A stretch of DNA of 64,000 bases, from contig CAKQKI010000001.1 in the NCBI GenBank assembly GCA_934248055.1, positions 248,001 to 312,000 of the forward strand, in the 5' to 3' direction. This document shows, piece after piece, positions 36,222 to 44,463 of this stretch (position 1 is the first letter of the stretch; the number at the start of each line of letters is the position of its first letter). The notes under the pieces are model-generated. The model was not told the DNA's origin. It saw only the letters and a program-made list of their open reading frames with translations, and searched no databases. This DNA comes from an uncultured Clostridia bacterium (GTDB lineage: Bacteria > Bacillota > Clostridia > Christensenellales > Borkfalkiaceae). A program made the position numbers and the translations under genes.

Positions 36222-37991
36222 TTAAAGTAATTTTTCAAATTCTGAAAGCGCGTTTTCAAACGATTTCATCGCGAGATCGTAAGCGGCTTTTTCGGTGAGA
36301 TCCACCCCTGTGATTTTAAGAAGATTAACGGGCGTATCCGAAGAACCCGACGATAAAAATTTGAAATAATCTTCGACGGCGTCGGGCGTTCCCGATAAAA
36401 TACGTTCCGCTATCGCAATTGCCGAAATTATGCCCGTTGCGTATTTGTAAACGTAAAACGCGGTGTAAAAATGCGGTATTCTTGCCCATTCGAATGAAAT
36501 TTCATCATCGTGAATAACGCCGTCGCCGTAATATTTTTTATTAAGGCAGAGATATTTTTCGTTAAACGCTTCCTTTGACGCCGCGCCGCCGTTTTCTATA
36601 AGGTCGTGAGCAAAATATTCAAACTCGGCAAACATCGTCTGACGGAAAAGAGTAGTTCTTATCGTATCCATATAATACGTTAAAAGATATTTTTTCGTAT
36701 CCCTGTCTTTTGCGTTTTTAATAAGATATTTACACAAAAGTATCTCGTTTACCGTAGACGCGACTTCCGCTACGAATATTTTATAATCGGCGGTTTGCTG
36801 TGGCTGAGCGGCGTCTGATTTATACGAATGCATCGCATGGCCGAGTTCGTGGGCGATAGTAAAAAGCGCGTGAGTGGTTTTCGTGTGGTTAAGCAAAACG
36901 TAAGGATGTTTTAACCCGTAAACGCAAACGCTGTACGCGCCGCCGCGTTTTCCGTCGTTTTCGTAAACGTCTATCCATCTTTCGTCGTGAGCGCGTCTTA
37001 ACGTGTTAAGATAATCTTCGCCGAGCGGCGCAAGCCCTTCAAGAACCACGCCGAACGCGTCTTCGTAATCGAGCGCGAGTTCCGCGCCTTTGACGAGCGG
37101 AACGTACATATCGTACATGTGAATTTCTCCGCCCATAATCTTTTTTCTTAAATTCACGTATTTATGAACGAGCGGCAACGCTTCGTTTACGCTTTCAAGA
37201 AGTTGTAGATATACTTTTTTATCCACTTCTTCCGAAAACAGCGCGCTGTCGATACAACTACCGAATTTACGCGCCCTTGACAGAAACACGTCTTTCTCCA
37301 CGTTCCCGTGGTAAACTTCGGTTATAGTGTTAAGCACTTTTCTGAAAGCGCCGTAATATGCTTTAAAGGCTTCTTCCCTGACCTTTTTGTCGGGATTTTG
37401 CAACAGCACGCTGAAAGTGGCGCTTGTAACCTTAACGTCTTTGCCGTCCGCTTTTATCGTAGGACAATCGAGATCGACGTTGTTTATCATAGAAAACACG
37501 TTGCGGTATCCGCCGAACACTTTGCCGCCGAGCGCAAGAAGTTTTTCGCTTTCTGCCGATAAAATATGCGGTTTGAATTCAATAAGCCTTTTTAAATCTC
37601 TTTTATAAGGCGCAAGTTCTTCCGAATTTACGAATTTATCGAGCGTTTCGTCGTCAAGCGCGGTAATTTCGGGATCTATAAACGAAGTTTCCGACGAAAA
37701 TTTAAGAAAAAGATTGTCGGCTGCGGCGTCGAATTCTATCCCTTTTCTGTCTTCGCCGTTTTCGTCTTTTTTCATCATGGCGTAAACCGCTATCACTTCG
37801 AGTTTAAGATCGCACGCGTAAAGTTTATCGTAACAACGCTTTACGTTTTCCACAGTGTTCAGTTTCCCTTTGAATTCTTTAAAATCGAGCGCGCTTTCGC
37901 ATTCTTTGACGGCTGCGTAAAAATCGGCTTCGCTTTCAAAAATTTCTTCGGTATTCCATTTATACTTTTCGTTAATTTCCTGTCTTTTCAT
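36222..37991 (-). CDS. pepF: Oligoendopeptidase F
   Basis: An M3 zinc peptidase that cuts short peptides in the cytoplasm. The zinc motif IAHELGHAMHSY lies near residue 375, and the N-terminal PepF signature (IDSALFSEEVDKKVYLQLLE region) is present. I start it at the ATG at 37991, which overlaps the upstream stop as ATGA and has AAGGAG before it; the 589-residue length fits the family. It lies between a small membrane protein and dnaB. Confidence 0.95.
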   Translation of the reverse strand: MKRQEINEKYKWNTEEIFESEADFYAAVKECESALDFKEFKGKLNTVENVKRCYDKLYACDLKLEVIAVYAMMKKDENGEDRKGIEFDAAADNLFLKFSSETSFIDPEITALDDETLDKFVNSEELAPYKRDLKRLIEFKPHILSAESEKLLALGGKVFGGYRNVFSMINNVDLDCPTIKADGKDVKVTSATFSVLLQNPDKKVREEAFKAYYGAFRKVLNTITEVYHGNVEKDVFLSRARKFGSCIDSALFSEEVDKKVYLQLLESVNEALPLVHKYVNLRKKIMGGEIHMYDMYVPLVKGAELALDYEDAFGVVLEGLAPLGEDYLNTLRRAHDERWIDVYENDGKRGGAYSVCVYGLKHPYVLLNHTKTTHALFTIAHELGHAMHSYKSDAAQPQQTADYKIFVAEVASTVNEILLCKYLIKNAKDRDTKKYLLTYYMDTIRTTLFRQTMFAEFEYFAHDLIENGGAASKEAFNEKYLCLNKKYYGDGVIHDDEISFEWARIPHFYTAFYVYKYATGIISAIAIAERILSGTPDAVEDYFKFLSSGSSDTPVNLLKITGVDLTEKAAYDLAMKSFENALSEFEKLL

Positions 37992-38506
37992 CGGTTCTGA
38001 CTCCTTGAATATGAATACAAATAATTTGAACAAGTCGCAACGGTTATTATTTCGCCCTTTTCAAAATCGGGAATTTCTTTTTCGTTGTCAACGTTTATCG
38101 TTCTCTCTACAAAATCGTTTTCGGCGTCTGACCATTCAAGCACCGCAAGAGTATATCCGTCGATTTTCCCGCTTGTAAGTTCCCGGCTGAGCCTTATTAC
38201 CGTAACCGGGGTTTCTTTTTTGTTTCCGACCATAATACCGTCAACGAAATCGTAATACGTTTTAACTCTCCCGTAAGTAATGGTAAAAAACAATACCGAA
38301 TATACCGAAAAAATTATCGCGACCGAATACATAACAAGTTGAAGCAAGGTTTTATATTCGTTGCCGTACGGCAGATACGCGTTGAAAAAAATAACCACGG
38401 CTTCTGCAATCACCGCAACGGCAAGCAATATAAAATAAACCGTTAAAAGCCTTTTTTTCTGTAATTCTATTTTTTTAAGATAAGTTTCGTCATAAAGTTC
38501 AATCAT
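37988..38506 (-). CDS. Small membrane protein of unknown function
   Basis: A 172-residue protein with two membrane helices (about residues 19-47 and 53-78) and a C-terminal soluble domain of some 90 residues (SRELTSGKIDGYTLAVLEWSD is part). No family is recognised. AAAGGAAAG precedes the ATG and the stop overlaps pepF as ATGA, so it is a real operon member. The region upstream is full of inverted repeats. Confidence 0.6.
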   Translation of the reverse strand: MIELYDETYLKKIELQKKRLLTVYFILLAVAVIAEAVVIFFNAYLPYGNEYKTLLQLVMYSVAIIFSVYSVLFFTITYGRVKTYYDFVDGIMVGNKKETPVTVIRLSRELTSGKIDGYTLAVLEWSDAENDFVERTINVDNEKEIPDFEKGEIITVATCSNYLYSYSRSQNR

Positions 38507-38549
38507 AATAACTTTCCTTTTATTCGCAAAAATTGCGGGGCGATGTTGC

Positions 38550-38643
38550 GCTGCGTTTAAAACTTAATATAACCCGAAGGCATTAACGGATATGCGTGCA
38601 ACCCGCAACGCGCGGCTAAGTTTTAAATAAAACGCAAAGCAGC
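38550..38643. repeat. Long inverted repeat upstream of the small membrane protein gene
   Basis: GCTGCG-TTTAAAACTTA (38550-38566) is inverted as TAAGTTTTAAA (38617-38627) followed by CGCAAAGCAGC (38633-38643), with a short bulge. The spacer is about 50 bases. Together with the family A palindrome at 38648 it fills most of the 169-base gap between lepB and this gene. Confidence 0.65.
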
Positions 38644-38647
38644 GTTC

Positions 38648-38667
38648 AGCCGCAAACGGTTGTGGCT
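38648..38667. repeat. Palindrome, family A copy 4
   Basis: AGCCGCAA (38648-38655), loop ACGG and TTGTGGCT (38660-38667, one G-T pair) form a tight hairpin eight bases beyond the lepB stop codon. There is no T-run. Confidence 0.7.
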
Positions 38668-38675
38668 AAGCGCAA

Positions 38676-39338
38676 TTATTTTTTACGAAACAGCGAAAAA
38701 AGTTTCGTTGTAAATCCTTTTATTTTTATCGACCATTCGGGAACGACGCCCTGAATACAGGAATCTTTTATACAGCCGTTATTCGCCATATCCGCTTCGT
38801 TCCTTATAAAATCCCTGCAATCGCTGCTCCATCTGCGATTATCCCCGAGCGCGAAAAAACAACCGCTCGGAACGGTTACCCTGAACAAGCCGTTGCCGCC
38901 TTCCCGTTTATTTTCTTCGTCCCACGTTTTATATCCGTCGCGAAGGTAAGATTCGTCGAGTTTTTTCGGTTTGGTTTCTCCGCTTGCGATAAGGTAAAGA
39001 TTGCCGTCAACGTCGTTATAAACGGTATCGCCTTCAAACGCTATAAGTCTTTTAATCAAATCTTTGTCGCCATGCGAAAAAATCACTATATCGAATCGTT
39101 CGGGTTTTGCGAAATTATCCGAAAAAACGATGTCGCCGTTGCTCAGAGTGTACGTCATCGAAGTTTGCTGAATCGTTCTCAGCGACAGCCAGCAAGAACT
39201 GACGAAAACGAGAAAAACGGCGAGAATTCCTATAACGAAAGTAAAAATAAAATCGTTGCGATTTTGCTTTTTAATAACTTCTTCTCTATCGAGCAATAAT
39301 ATTGAATTTTTAGTATTTTTTTCGATATTATCAAGCAT
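38676..39338 (-). CDS. lepB: Signal peptidase I
   Basis: Cleaves signal peptides at the outer face of the membrane. One membrane helix spans about residues 31-52. The catalytic Ser60 lies in QQTSMTYTL, which is unusual because most family members have a proline two residues after the serine-methionine pair. The general-base Lys96 is in DLIKRLIAF, and box E reads FALGDNRRWSSDCRDF. The length of 220 residues is normal. It follows the DUF951 gene directly, with almost no gap and no ribosome site, so it is probably translationally coupled. Confidence 0.9.
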   Translation of the reverse strand: MLDNIEKNTKNSILLLDREEVIKKQNRNDFIFTFVIGILAVFLVFVSSCWLSLRTIQQTSMTYTLSNGDIVFSDNFAKPERFDIVIFSHGDKDLIKRLIAFEGDTVYNDVDGNLYLIASGETKPKKLDESYLRDGYKTWDEENKREGGNGLFRVTVPSGCFFALGDNRRWSSDCRDFIRNEADMANNGCIKDSCIQGVVPEWSIKIKGFTTKLFSLFRKK

Positions 39339-39339
39339 T

Positions 39340-39522
39340 TTAAAAATTTTTACCGTTTACTGTTTTTACTTTTTTAGTAAACTCGTCCGTCGTGAGCATA
39401 ACTACGCGACCGCAGCCGCAACATTTGATTTTTATATCTGCTCCCACTCTTACAACCGTCCATTCCGCGCTGCCGCACGGGTGCGGTTTTTTTGTCGTTA
39501 CCCTGTCGTTAAGGTTTATCAT
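39340..39522 (-). CDS. DUF951 family protein
   Basis: A 60-residue protein conserved in Firmicutes. The family pattern is visible: KKPHPCGSAEW, RVGADIKIKCCGCGRVVML and TKKVKTV. The Cys residues (CG, CCGC) suggest a small zinc-binding fold. Function is not established. The ATG overlaps the upstream hydrolase-like stop as ATGA. Confidence 0.88.
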   Translation of the reverse strand: MINLNDRVTTKKPHPCGSAEWTVVRVGADIKIKCCGCGRVVMLTTDEFTKKVKTVNGKNF

Positions 39523-41174
39523 AATATTATAACGTTGTTAATCATAAACGCGCCCAAAGTGTTGAACGCCACAGCCGTAACGAGCGAGTAATCTTTAATC
39601 GACCTGCCTTCGGCGTTTTTAAGATCGCCGAGATTTATTTTTATCGATTGCCAGTACTCTCCGCCCGTCAATTGAATTTTAGCGGAATAATCGTCGCCGC
39701 CCGCCGCAAAGGAAAGAAAAAGAGTGTCCACGGTCTTGGAATACGCGTCGAATTTAATAAAAGAATCTCCGCTTAACGTGTCTGCTATTTTTCTGACGGC
39801 GTAACTAAGCAATGCATACTCCGTTTTCACGCCTTTTATTCCGAGCGGACCGTCGCAATACGAATAAAGCCCGTTTTTCGAAAACACGTTGCCGAGCAGG
39901 TCGCTGTCGGCGTTTTTTACGAGAAAAGCCGTAACGGTGTGCGAAGAACTAAGCAAAATATTCGGAATTTTAGCGTTTGATACAATACCGGTTTTCTTAT
40001 ACGCGGGGCGCGAACTCAACGTGATTCCGCTTTTATATTTCACCGTAACGAAAGCGATTTCAAAGTCCGATTTTCCGTAAACGCGCCGTCTGAAAACTTT
40101 TTCGCCGTTTTCTTTTTCAAAGGGATAAACGTTATACCACACCCTGTCGCACGATTTTAAATCGTTTGAACTTGCGTTTACGAATATGCTTTCGGCGTCG
40201 TTTTTAACGCCGCTGATTTTATAAATAATTTCGTCGCCATCAACCCCTATCTCGATTTCGGGAGTTTCGGGAAAACGCGATTTCTCGTCGCAACCGCCTA
40301 CGAAATGCGAAATAAACTCGTCAACGTCGTAAAGAGCGGAACTTTCAAGCGCGTTTTTCGATTCGGTTGAATAAATAAGTCGGCACTCGCTTTGATTTTC
40401 CACCCTTAAAAGAGTGTCTGCCGCGCGGTCGAAATCGAACTCGTCGTTATTAGTCGTTCCGAGATAAAGTACCGGGCATTTTACGTAAGGCGCGTAAGAC
40501 TGCGCTTCTATACCCGCTATAAAACGGTATCGCTCGTCGTTCATTTCGGGGTTTAAGTCGTCGTATTTATTAAGCCCCCTGTACGCAAGCCAGCCCGCGC
40601 CGAAAAGAGTTACGGCAGCGTCAACGCGATCGTCGGTTGCGGCAAGTTGCCATAAAACGTTTGCGCCGTGCTTGATTCCGACAACGCCTATCCTGCCGTC
40701 GGGTTTTTTCGATTTAAGAAAACTCACCGCGTATCTCGCAACCGCCGTCCACTCGTACCAACACGTTTCTTTTGCTGTGTTTTCAACGTGTAAAAACGTG
40801 GAACCGCTCGTAAAATAATTCGCGTACGAAATATCCTGCGGATATTGAGTATGCTCGCTCGCTCCCTCCGCTTCGCCCCTGAAATCAACGGACAGTACGT
40901 CGTAACCGAGAGAAGAAAAATGAATAATAAGGTCAACGTCTATCTCGTCGCCGACGTCGGGCAAAATAAGAACGGAACCTTTGCTCTTACCTTTCTGCTC
41001 GGCGAAAACGCCGTAAATGCGAACGCGCGAAAGACTCGTTTGCCTGCCTGAAAAATAGCAATACGTAAGATTTGCCGAAGGCATAGATAAAACGTTTAAC
41101 TTTACTTCTTTTAAAGGAAGGGAATCGTCGAACGATTGCCACAACGTTTGCGGGGTTAAAATTGCTGTGCTCAT
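39519..41174 (-). CDS. Alpha/beta-hydrolase-like protein without catalytic serine
   Basis: A 551-residue two-part protein. Residues about 1-290 look like an acetyl-xylan-esterase / dienelactone-hydrolase fold: VLILPDVGD, GYDVLSVDFRGEAEG (oxyanion region) and CPVLYLGTTNNDEF, where the acid is expected. The nucleophile elbow G-x-S-x-G reads GIKHG at 166-170, so the serine is replaced by Lys168, and no clear catalytic His follows. Residues about 290-551 form a beta-rich region, perhaps carbohydrate-binding (VDTLFLSFAAGGDDYSAKI). No signal peptide is seen. It may be a binding protein derived from an esterase. The TATAAT at 41191-41186 leaves a leader of only about five bases. Confidence 0.65.
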   Translation of the reverse strand: MSTAILTPQTLWQSFDDSLPLKEVKLNVLSMPSANLTYCYFSGRQTSLSRVRIYGVFAEQKGKSKGSVLILPDVGDEIDVDLIIHFSSLGYDVLSVDFRGEAEGASEHTQYPQDISYANYFTSGSTFLHVENTAKETCWYEWTAVARYAVSFLKSKKPDGRIGVVGIKHGANVLWQLAATDDRVDAAVTLFGAGWLAYRGLNKYDDLNPEMNDERYRFIAGIEAQSYAPYVKCPVLYLGTTNNDEFDFDRAADTLLRVENQSECRLIYSTESKNALESSALYDVDEFISHFVGGCDEKSRFPETPEIEIGVDGDEIIYKISGVKNDAESIFVNASSNDLKSCDRVWYNVYPFEKENGEKVFRRRVYGKSDFEIAFVTVKYKSGITLSSRPAYKKTGIVSNAKIPNILLSSSHTVTAFLVKNADSDLLGNVFSKNGLYSYCDGPLGIKGVKTEYALLSYAVRKIADTLSGDSFIKFDAYSKTVDTLFLSFAAGGDDYSAKIQLTGGEYWQSIKINLGDLKNAEGRSIKDYSLVTAVAFNTLGAFMINNVIIL

Positions 41175-41185
41175 ATACTTTAACT

Positions 41186-41191
41186 ATTATA
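41186..41191 (-). promoter_or_regulatory. Candidate -10 box of the hydrolase-like gene
   Basis: TATAAT on the minus strand ends 12 bases before the ATG, giving an expected start five bases upstream of it. No convincing -35 box is visible and no ribosome site is present. Confidence 0.35.
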
Positions 41192-41334
41192 CACCATATT
41201 CTTTAATTTTGCCTTGTTTTTTACAAACTTTTTATATTTTTATGCTTTTTATATCCGAATTGACCGTTTCGATGCGCTTTTTTTCTTTTTTAAACACCAT
41301 ATTTAGTGCTTGTAAGTTTAACTTTCAAAAACGC

Positions 41335-41363
41335 TTGCATATTTTCATTAAATACTCTAAAAT
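41335..41363 (+). promoter_or_regulatory. Promoter of dnaD-dnaI, leaderless geometry
   Basis: TTGCAT (41335-41340), 17 bases and TAAAAT (41358-41363) are followed by GTTTAT and then ATG at 41370. The expected start point is exactly the A of the ATG. No Shine-Dalgarno sequence is present. Confidence 0.75.
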
Positions 41364-41369
41364 GTTTAT

Positions 41370-42824
41370 ATGTCGTTCTGCAGTTTTTCAAAAGAAAATT
41401 TAACGAGCGGAAAAACGGTTGTAGACAATCTGTTTATAACCAACTACCTTTCCGACCTTTCGCCCGAAGCCGTAAAAGTTTATCTTTACGGTTTATATCT
41501 GTGCCAGAGCAGCGACGATACTTATAATCTCGAGTATTGCGCGAATTATCTCGGCTACACCGAAAGCGATTTGAAAAATTATTTTAAATATCTTGAAGAA
41601 TACGGTCTTTTAAGAGTGTTGTCGCAAGATCCTTTTACCGTTTCTTACGTTCCGCTCAACGATTTATCTGCAAAATACCGCAGGTTCAAACCCGAAAAAT
41701 ACGCCGATTTTTCAAAAGCGGCGCAACTTATTATAACCGACAGAATGATTTCAACCACAGAATACGGCGAATATTTCAACCTTCTCGAGAGTAGTTCTTT
41801 ACGGCAGGAATCGCTTATTATGATTATGAAATACTGCGCCGATCTGAAAGGAGCGGACATTTCGTATAAATATATTCTTGCGGTTGCGCGCTCGTTTATT
41901 TCAAAAAACATATTCACTCCCGAACAAGTCGAAAAAGAACTTTCCGGTTACTACACTTTAACAAAGGAATTATCCGAAGTTTTAAGGTCGATGAAAATCA
42001 CCAGAAATGCGGACGTAGAAGATATTCAATTATATAAAAAATGGACTGACGAGTATAATTTTGAGCAAAATTTTATACTTTCGATAATAAAAATCGCAAA
42101 AATCAAAAATATTAAAAATCTCGATAAAGCGATTGAAGAGTTATACGCCGCAAAATGCTTTACCGAAGCCGAAGCGAAAGATTTTTACGAAACGAAACAA
42201 AAACGCAAAGATCTGAGCGTAAAAATATGCAAAGCGCTCGGCTTGTATATAGAAGATCAGGACGCCGTGATTTTCAATTACCTTTCCCCGTGGTTATCGT
42301 ACGGTTACGACAGCGAAACGCTGTTATTTATAGCAAATCATTCGTTCCGTCACAACAAAAGAACTCTTGAACAGATGAACGAAACCGTAAACAAACTTAT
42401 GAAACTCGGTCTTATCACGATGAGCAGTATCGTTCAGTACGAAAAAGATTACAAAGAAACAAACGAATTCATTTCCGAAATATTATCCGTTCTCGGAATT
42501 AACAGAAGACCTACCGACTGGGATAGGTCGAACTTAAAAATCTGGCGCAACGAATGGCAGTTTTCAGACGAACTTATAAAAGAAGCCGCTGTGCGCGCCG
42601 CGGGAGCAAGCAACCCTATTCCCTATATGAACGCCGTGCTTTCTAACTGGAAGAGTAAAAACGCGTATAGCATCGACGAAATAAACGCAATTCCCGCACG
42701 CGCGGAAAGCAAGCAAAAAACTCCGAAAACGGCTGCGCATTTCGATTACGAGAGAAAATACACTCAGGAAGAATTAAATTCTTTCATAAGCGATCTCGAC
42801 GATATAGACCTGAATAAAATTTAA
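41370..42824 (+). CDS. dnaD: DnaD-domain replication initiation protein
   Basis: A 484-residue DnaD/DnaB-like primosomal protein. The N-terminal winged-helix domain (about 1-95) starts MSFCSFSKEN and includes EAVKVYLYGLYLCQS, characteristic of clostridial DnaD; two DnaD domains follow (about 195-310 and 375-425, with the YxxxIxxxW-like segments LYKKWTDEY and NLKIWRNEW). In Bacillus such proteins help load the replicative helicase with DnaI, and the next gene is a DnaI-like ATPase. The conserved N-terminus fixes the start, which coincides with the predicted transcription start. Confidence 0.93.
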   Translation: MSFCSFSKENLTSGKTVVDNLFITNYLSDLSPEAVKVYLYGLYLCQSSDDTYNLEYCANYLGYTESDLKNYFKYLEEYGLLRVLSQDPFTVSYVPLNDLSAKYRRFKPEKYADFSKAAQLIITDRMISTTEYGEYFNLLESSSLRQESLIMIMKYCADLKGADISYKYILAVARSFISKNIFTPEQVEKELSGYYTLTKELSEVLRSMKITRNADVEDIQLYKKWTDEYNFEQNFILSIIKIAKIKNIKNLDKAIEELYAAKCFTEAEAKDFYETKQKRKDLSVKICKALGLYIEDQDAVIFNYLSPWLSYGYDSETLLFIANHSFRHNKRTLEQMNETVNKLMKLGLITMSSIVQYEKDYKETNEFISEILSVLGINRRPTDWDRSNLKIWRNEWQFSDELIKEAAVRAAGASNPIPYMNAVLSNWKSKNAYSIDEINAIPARAESKQKTPKTAAHFDYERKYTQEELNSFISDLDDIDLNKI

Positions 42825-42833
42825 AGGCACGAT

Positions 42834-43751
42834 ATGATAACTTCTCAAAAACTCATACAGCGCGTAAACGATTTTTATACTCGCAAAAGAACCGAAAAAT
42901 TAGCGAAAGAAAGTTTTATAAATTCCGTTTTAACTTCTTATCCCGAATATCTCGAAGTTGAAAACGCAATCGGAAAAACAAAACTCGAAATCGCAAAATC
43001 GGAATACTCAAACGATTATAAAACCGCTAAAAAATTAAGCGCGGAACTTAAAATTTTAAATGAAAAAAAATCTAAAATATTAGATAATATCGGATATTAT
43101 AAGTTTTTTTCAAAAAATGAAAACGATTGCGAATTATGTAAAGACACAGGATTCGTAAACGGAAAACGCTGCAAATGTTTTACTAAAAAACTTACCGCTT
43201 ACGCTCTTGAAGAGTTAGGAATACGCGAAAGACCCGAAATTCGTTTCGGCGCTTCCCGCCCCGATTTTTTAAAAAAGCAATACGACGCGCTCGAAGCGTA
43301 CTGCAAAGCGTTTCCCGATTCTTTAATTAAAAATTTTGTTTTTACGGGCAATTCGGGAACGGGCAAAACGTATCTTGCAAGTTGCGTCGTTTCGGAGATT
43401 TCGTCGAAAGGTTACAACGCGATATTCTTAACCGCCAACGAACTGAACGATATATTTTTAAAACTGCACACGGGAGAAGCGGACAGAATTTTAATAAACG
43501 ATATTTTAACCACCGCCGACCTTCTTGTTATAGACGATTTGGGAACGGAACCTATTTACAATAATATTACCGCGGAATATCTTTTATCGCTGATAAGCAG
43601 AAGATCCGACAAAGACAAGCCGTTTATAATAACCACGAATTTATCCCCTTCCGAAATTCTTGCAAGATACAACGAAAGATTCTATTCGAGAATTTCGGGT
43701 AAAAAAACGCTGAGATTGCTTTTTGAAGGTTACGATTTAAGAAAACAATAA
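42834..43751 (+). CDS. dnaI: DnaI/DnaC-like helicase loader ATPase
   Basis: A 305-residue AAA ATPase expected to load the DnaB helicase. The N-terminal coiled region (about 10-85) is Lys/Glu-rich, a zinc-binding motif CELCKDTGFVNGKRCKC lies near residue 100, Walker A GNSGTGKTYLA is near 175, Walker B LLVIDDLGTE near 230, and the sensor TTNLSP follows. It lies nine bases after dnaD, so the two form a loader operon. IstB of IS21 elements is similar, but no transposase is near. Confidence 0.9.
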   Translation: MITSQKLIQRVNDFYTRKRTEKLAKESFINSVLTSYPEYLEVENAIGKTKLEIAKSEYSNDYKTAKKLSAELKILNEKKSKILDNIGYYKFFSKNENDCELCKDTGFVNGKRCKCFTKKLTAYALEELGIRERPEIRFGASRPDFLKKQYDALEAYCKAFPDSLIKNFVFTGNSGTGKTYLASCVVSEISSKGYNAIFLTANELNDIFLKLHTGEADRILINDILTTADLLVIDDLGTEPIYNNITAEYLLSLISRRSDKDKPFIITTNLSPSEILARYNERFYSRISGKKTLRLLFEGYDLRKQ

Positions 43752-43781
43752 TAAAACCCGCATTGCTGAAACGGAATAAAA

Positions 43782-43850
43782 AAAAGACTATGCCTGAAAT
43801 CGACGCCCGAACGGCTCGCAAGCAAACATTCTTGCAAGGCATAGTCTTTT
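43782..43850. terminator. Large bidirectional terminator with branched interior
   Basis: AAAAGACTATGCCT (43782-43795) and AGGCATAGTCTTTT (43837-43850) form a perfect 14-bp stem. The 41-base interior holds two more small stems, GCC/GGC (43805-43815) and GCAAG/CTTGC (43818-43835), giving a three-way junction. It lies between the convergent dnaI (+) and ppiB (-). Confidence 0.75.
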
Positions 43851-43860
43851 GTGTTGTTTA

Positions 43861-43933
43861 TAATTATTATCTTTTAATTATTATTTTTTAAACTTTTTAT
43901 TATTTTTTAAACTTTTTATAATTATTATCTTTT
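43861..43933. repeat. Nested AT-rich direct repeats
   Basis: TAATTATTATCTTTT occurs at 43861-43875 and 43919-43933, flanking two tandem copies of an 18-base unit (TTATTTTTTAAACTTTTT at 43881 and 43900). The right copy merges with the ppiB stop codon, so this looks like slippage amplification of the 3' end of ppiB. Confidence 0.8.
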
Positions 43934-44460
43934 TAAATTTTTTCGGGTTCGGGATAATCGACGCCGAACGTTTCAACGGTAACGGTTTTCATTACAATAT
44001 CGTCATACGGTCTGTCCTGCCAATCCGTTTTGGTAGTTGCAATATCGTCAACGACGTTTAAGCCGTCAACAACCTTTCCGAAAGCCGCGTATTTTCCGTC
44101 GAGATAAGGCGCGCTGTCATGCATAATAAAGAATTGCGAACCTGCGGAATTCGGCTGCATGGTACGCGCCATCGACAAAACGCCTTTTTCGTGTTTAAGG
44201 TCGTTTTTAAAACCGTTTTCGGAAAATTCGCCTTTTATCGTATATCCGGGTCCGCCCGTTCCGACGCCGTCGGGATCGCCGCCCTGAATCATAAAGCCTT
44301 CTATTACCCTGTGAAAACAAATGCCGTTATAAAAACCTTTATTTATAAGAGAAATAAAGTTGTTTACGGTATTCGGAGCAATTTCGGGATACAATTCCGC
44401 TTTTATCGTTTTGCCGTCGTTCATCGTAATTGTTACGACGGGGTTATTTTTTTTATTCAT
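43933..44460 (-). CDS. ppiB: Cyclophilin-type peptidyl-prolyl isomerase
   Basis: Catalyses cis-trans isomerisation at proline during protein folding. The 175-residue protein lacks a signal peptide, so it is cytoplasmic. Cyclophilin motifs include FHRVIEGFMIQGGDPDGVGT, the SAGSQFFIM segment and LDGKYAAFGKVVDG. A GGAGG ribosome site lies in the end of comEB, three bases away. Cyclophilin and deaminase are probably co-transcribed. Confidence 0.95.
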   Translation of the reverse strand: MNKKNNPVVTITMNDGKTIKAELYPEIAPNTVNNFISLINKGFYNGICFHRVIEGFMIQGGDPDGVGTGGPGYTIKGEFSENGFKNDLKHEKGVLSMARTMQPNSAGSQFFIMHDSAPYLDGKYAAFGKVVDGLNVVDDIATTKTDWQDRPYDDIVMKTVTVETFGVDYPEPEKI

Positions 44461-44463
44461 AAA

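Noticed and set aside
41175..41369. Possible riboswitch or small gene between the hydrolase-like gene and dnaD
   Set aside because: The 195-base AT-rich gap holds only the two divergent promoter signals; no stable fold or coding frame stands out.
42834..43751. IstB of an IS21-type transposon
   Set aside because: The ATPase resembles IstB, but it follows dnaD, carries the DnaI-like zinc motif, and no istA transposase or terminal repeats are present.
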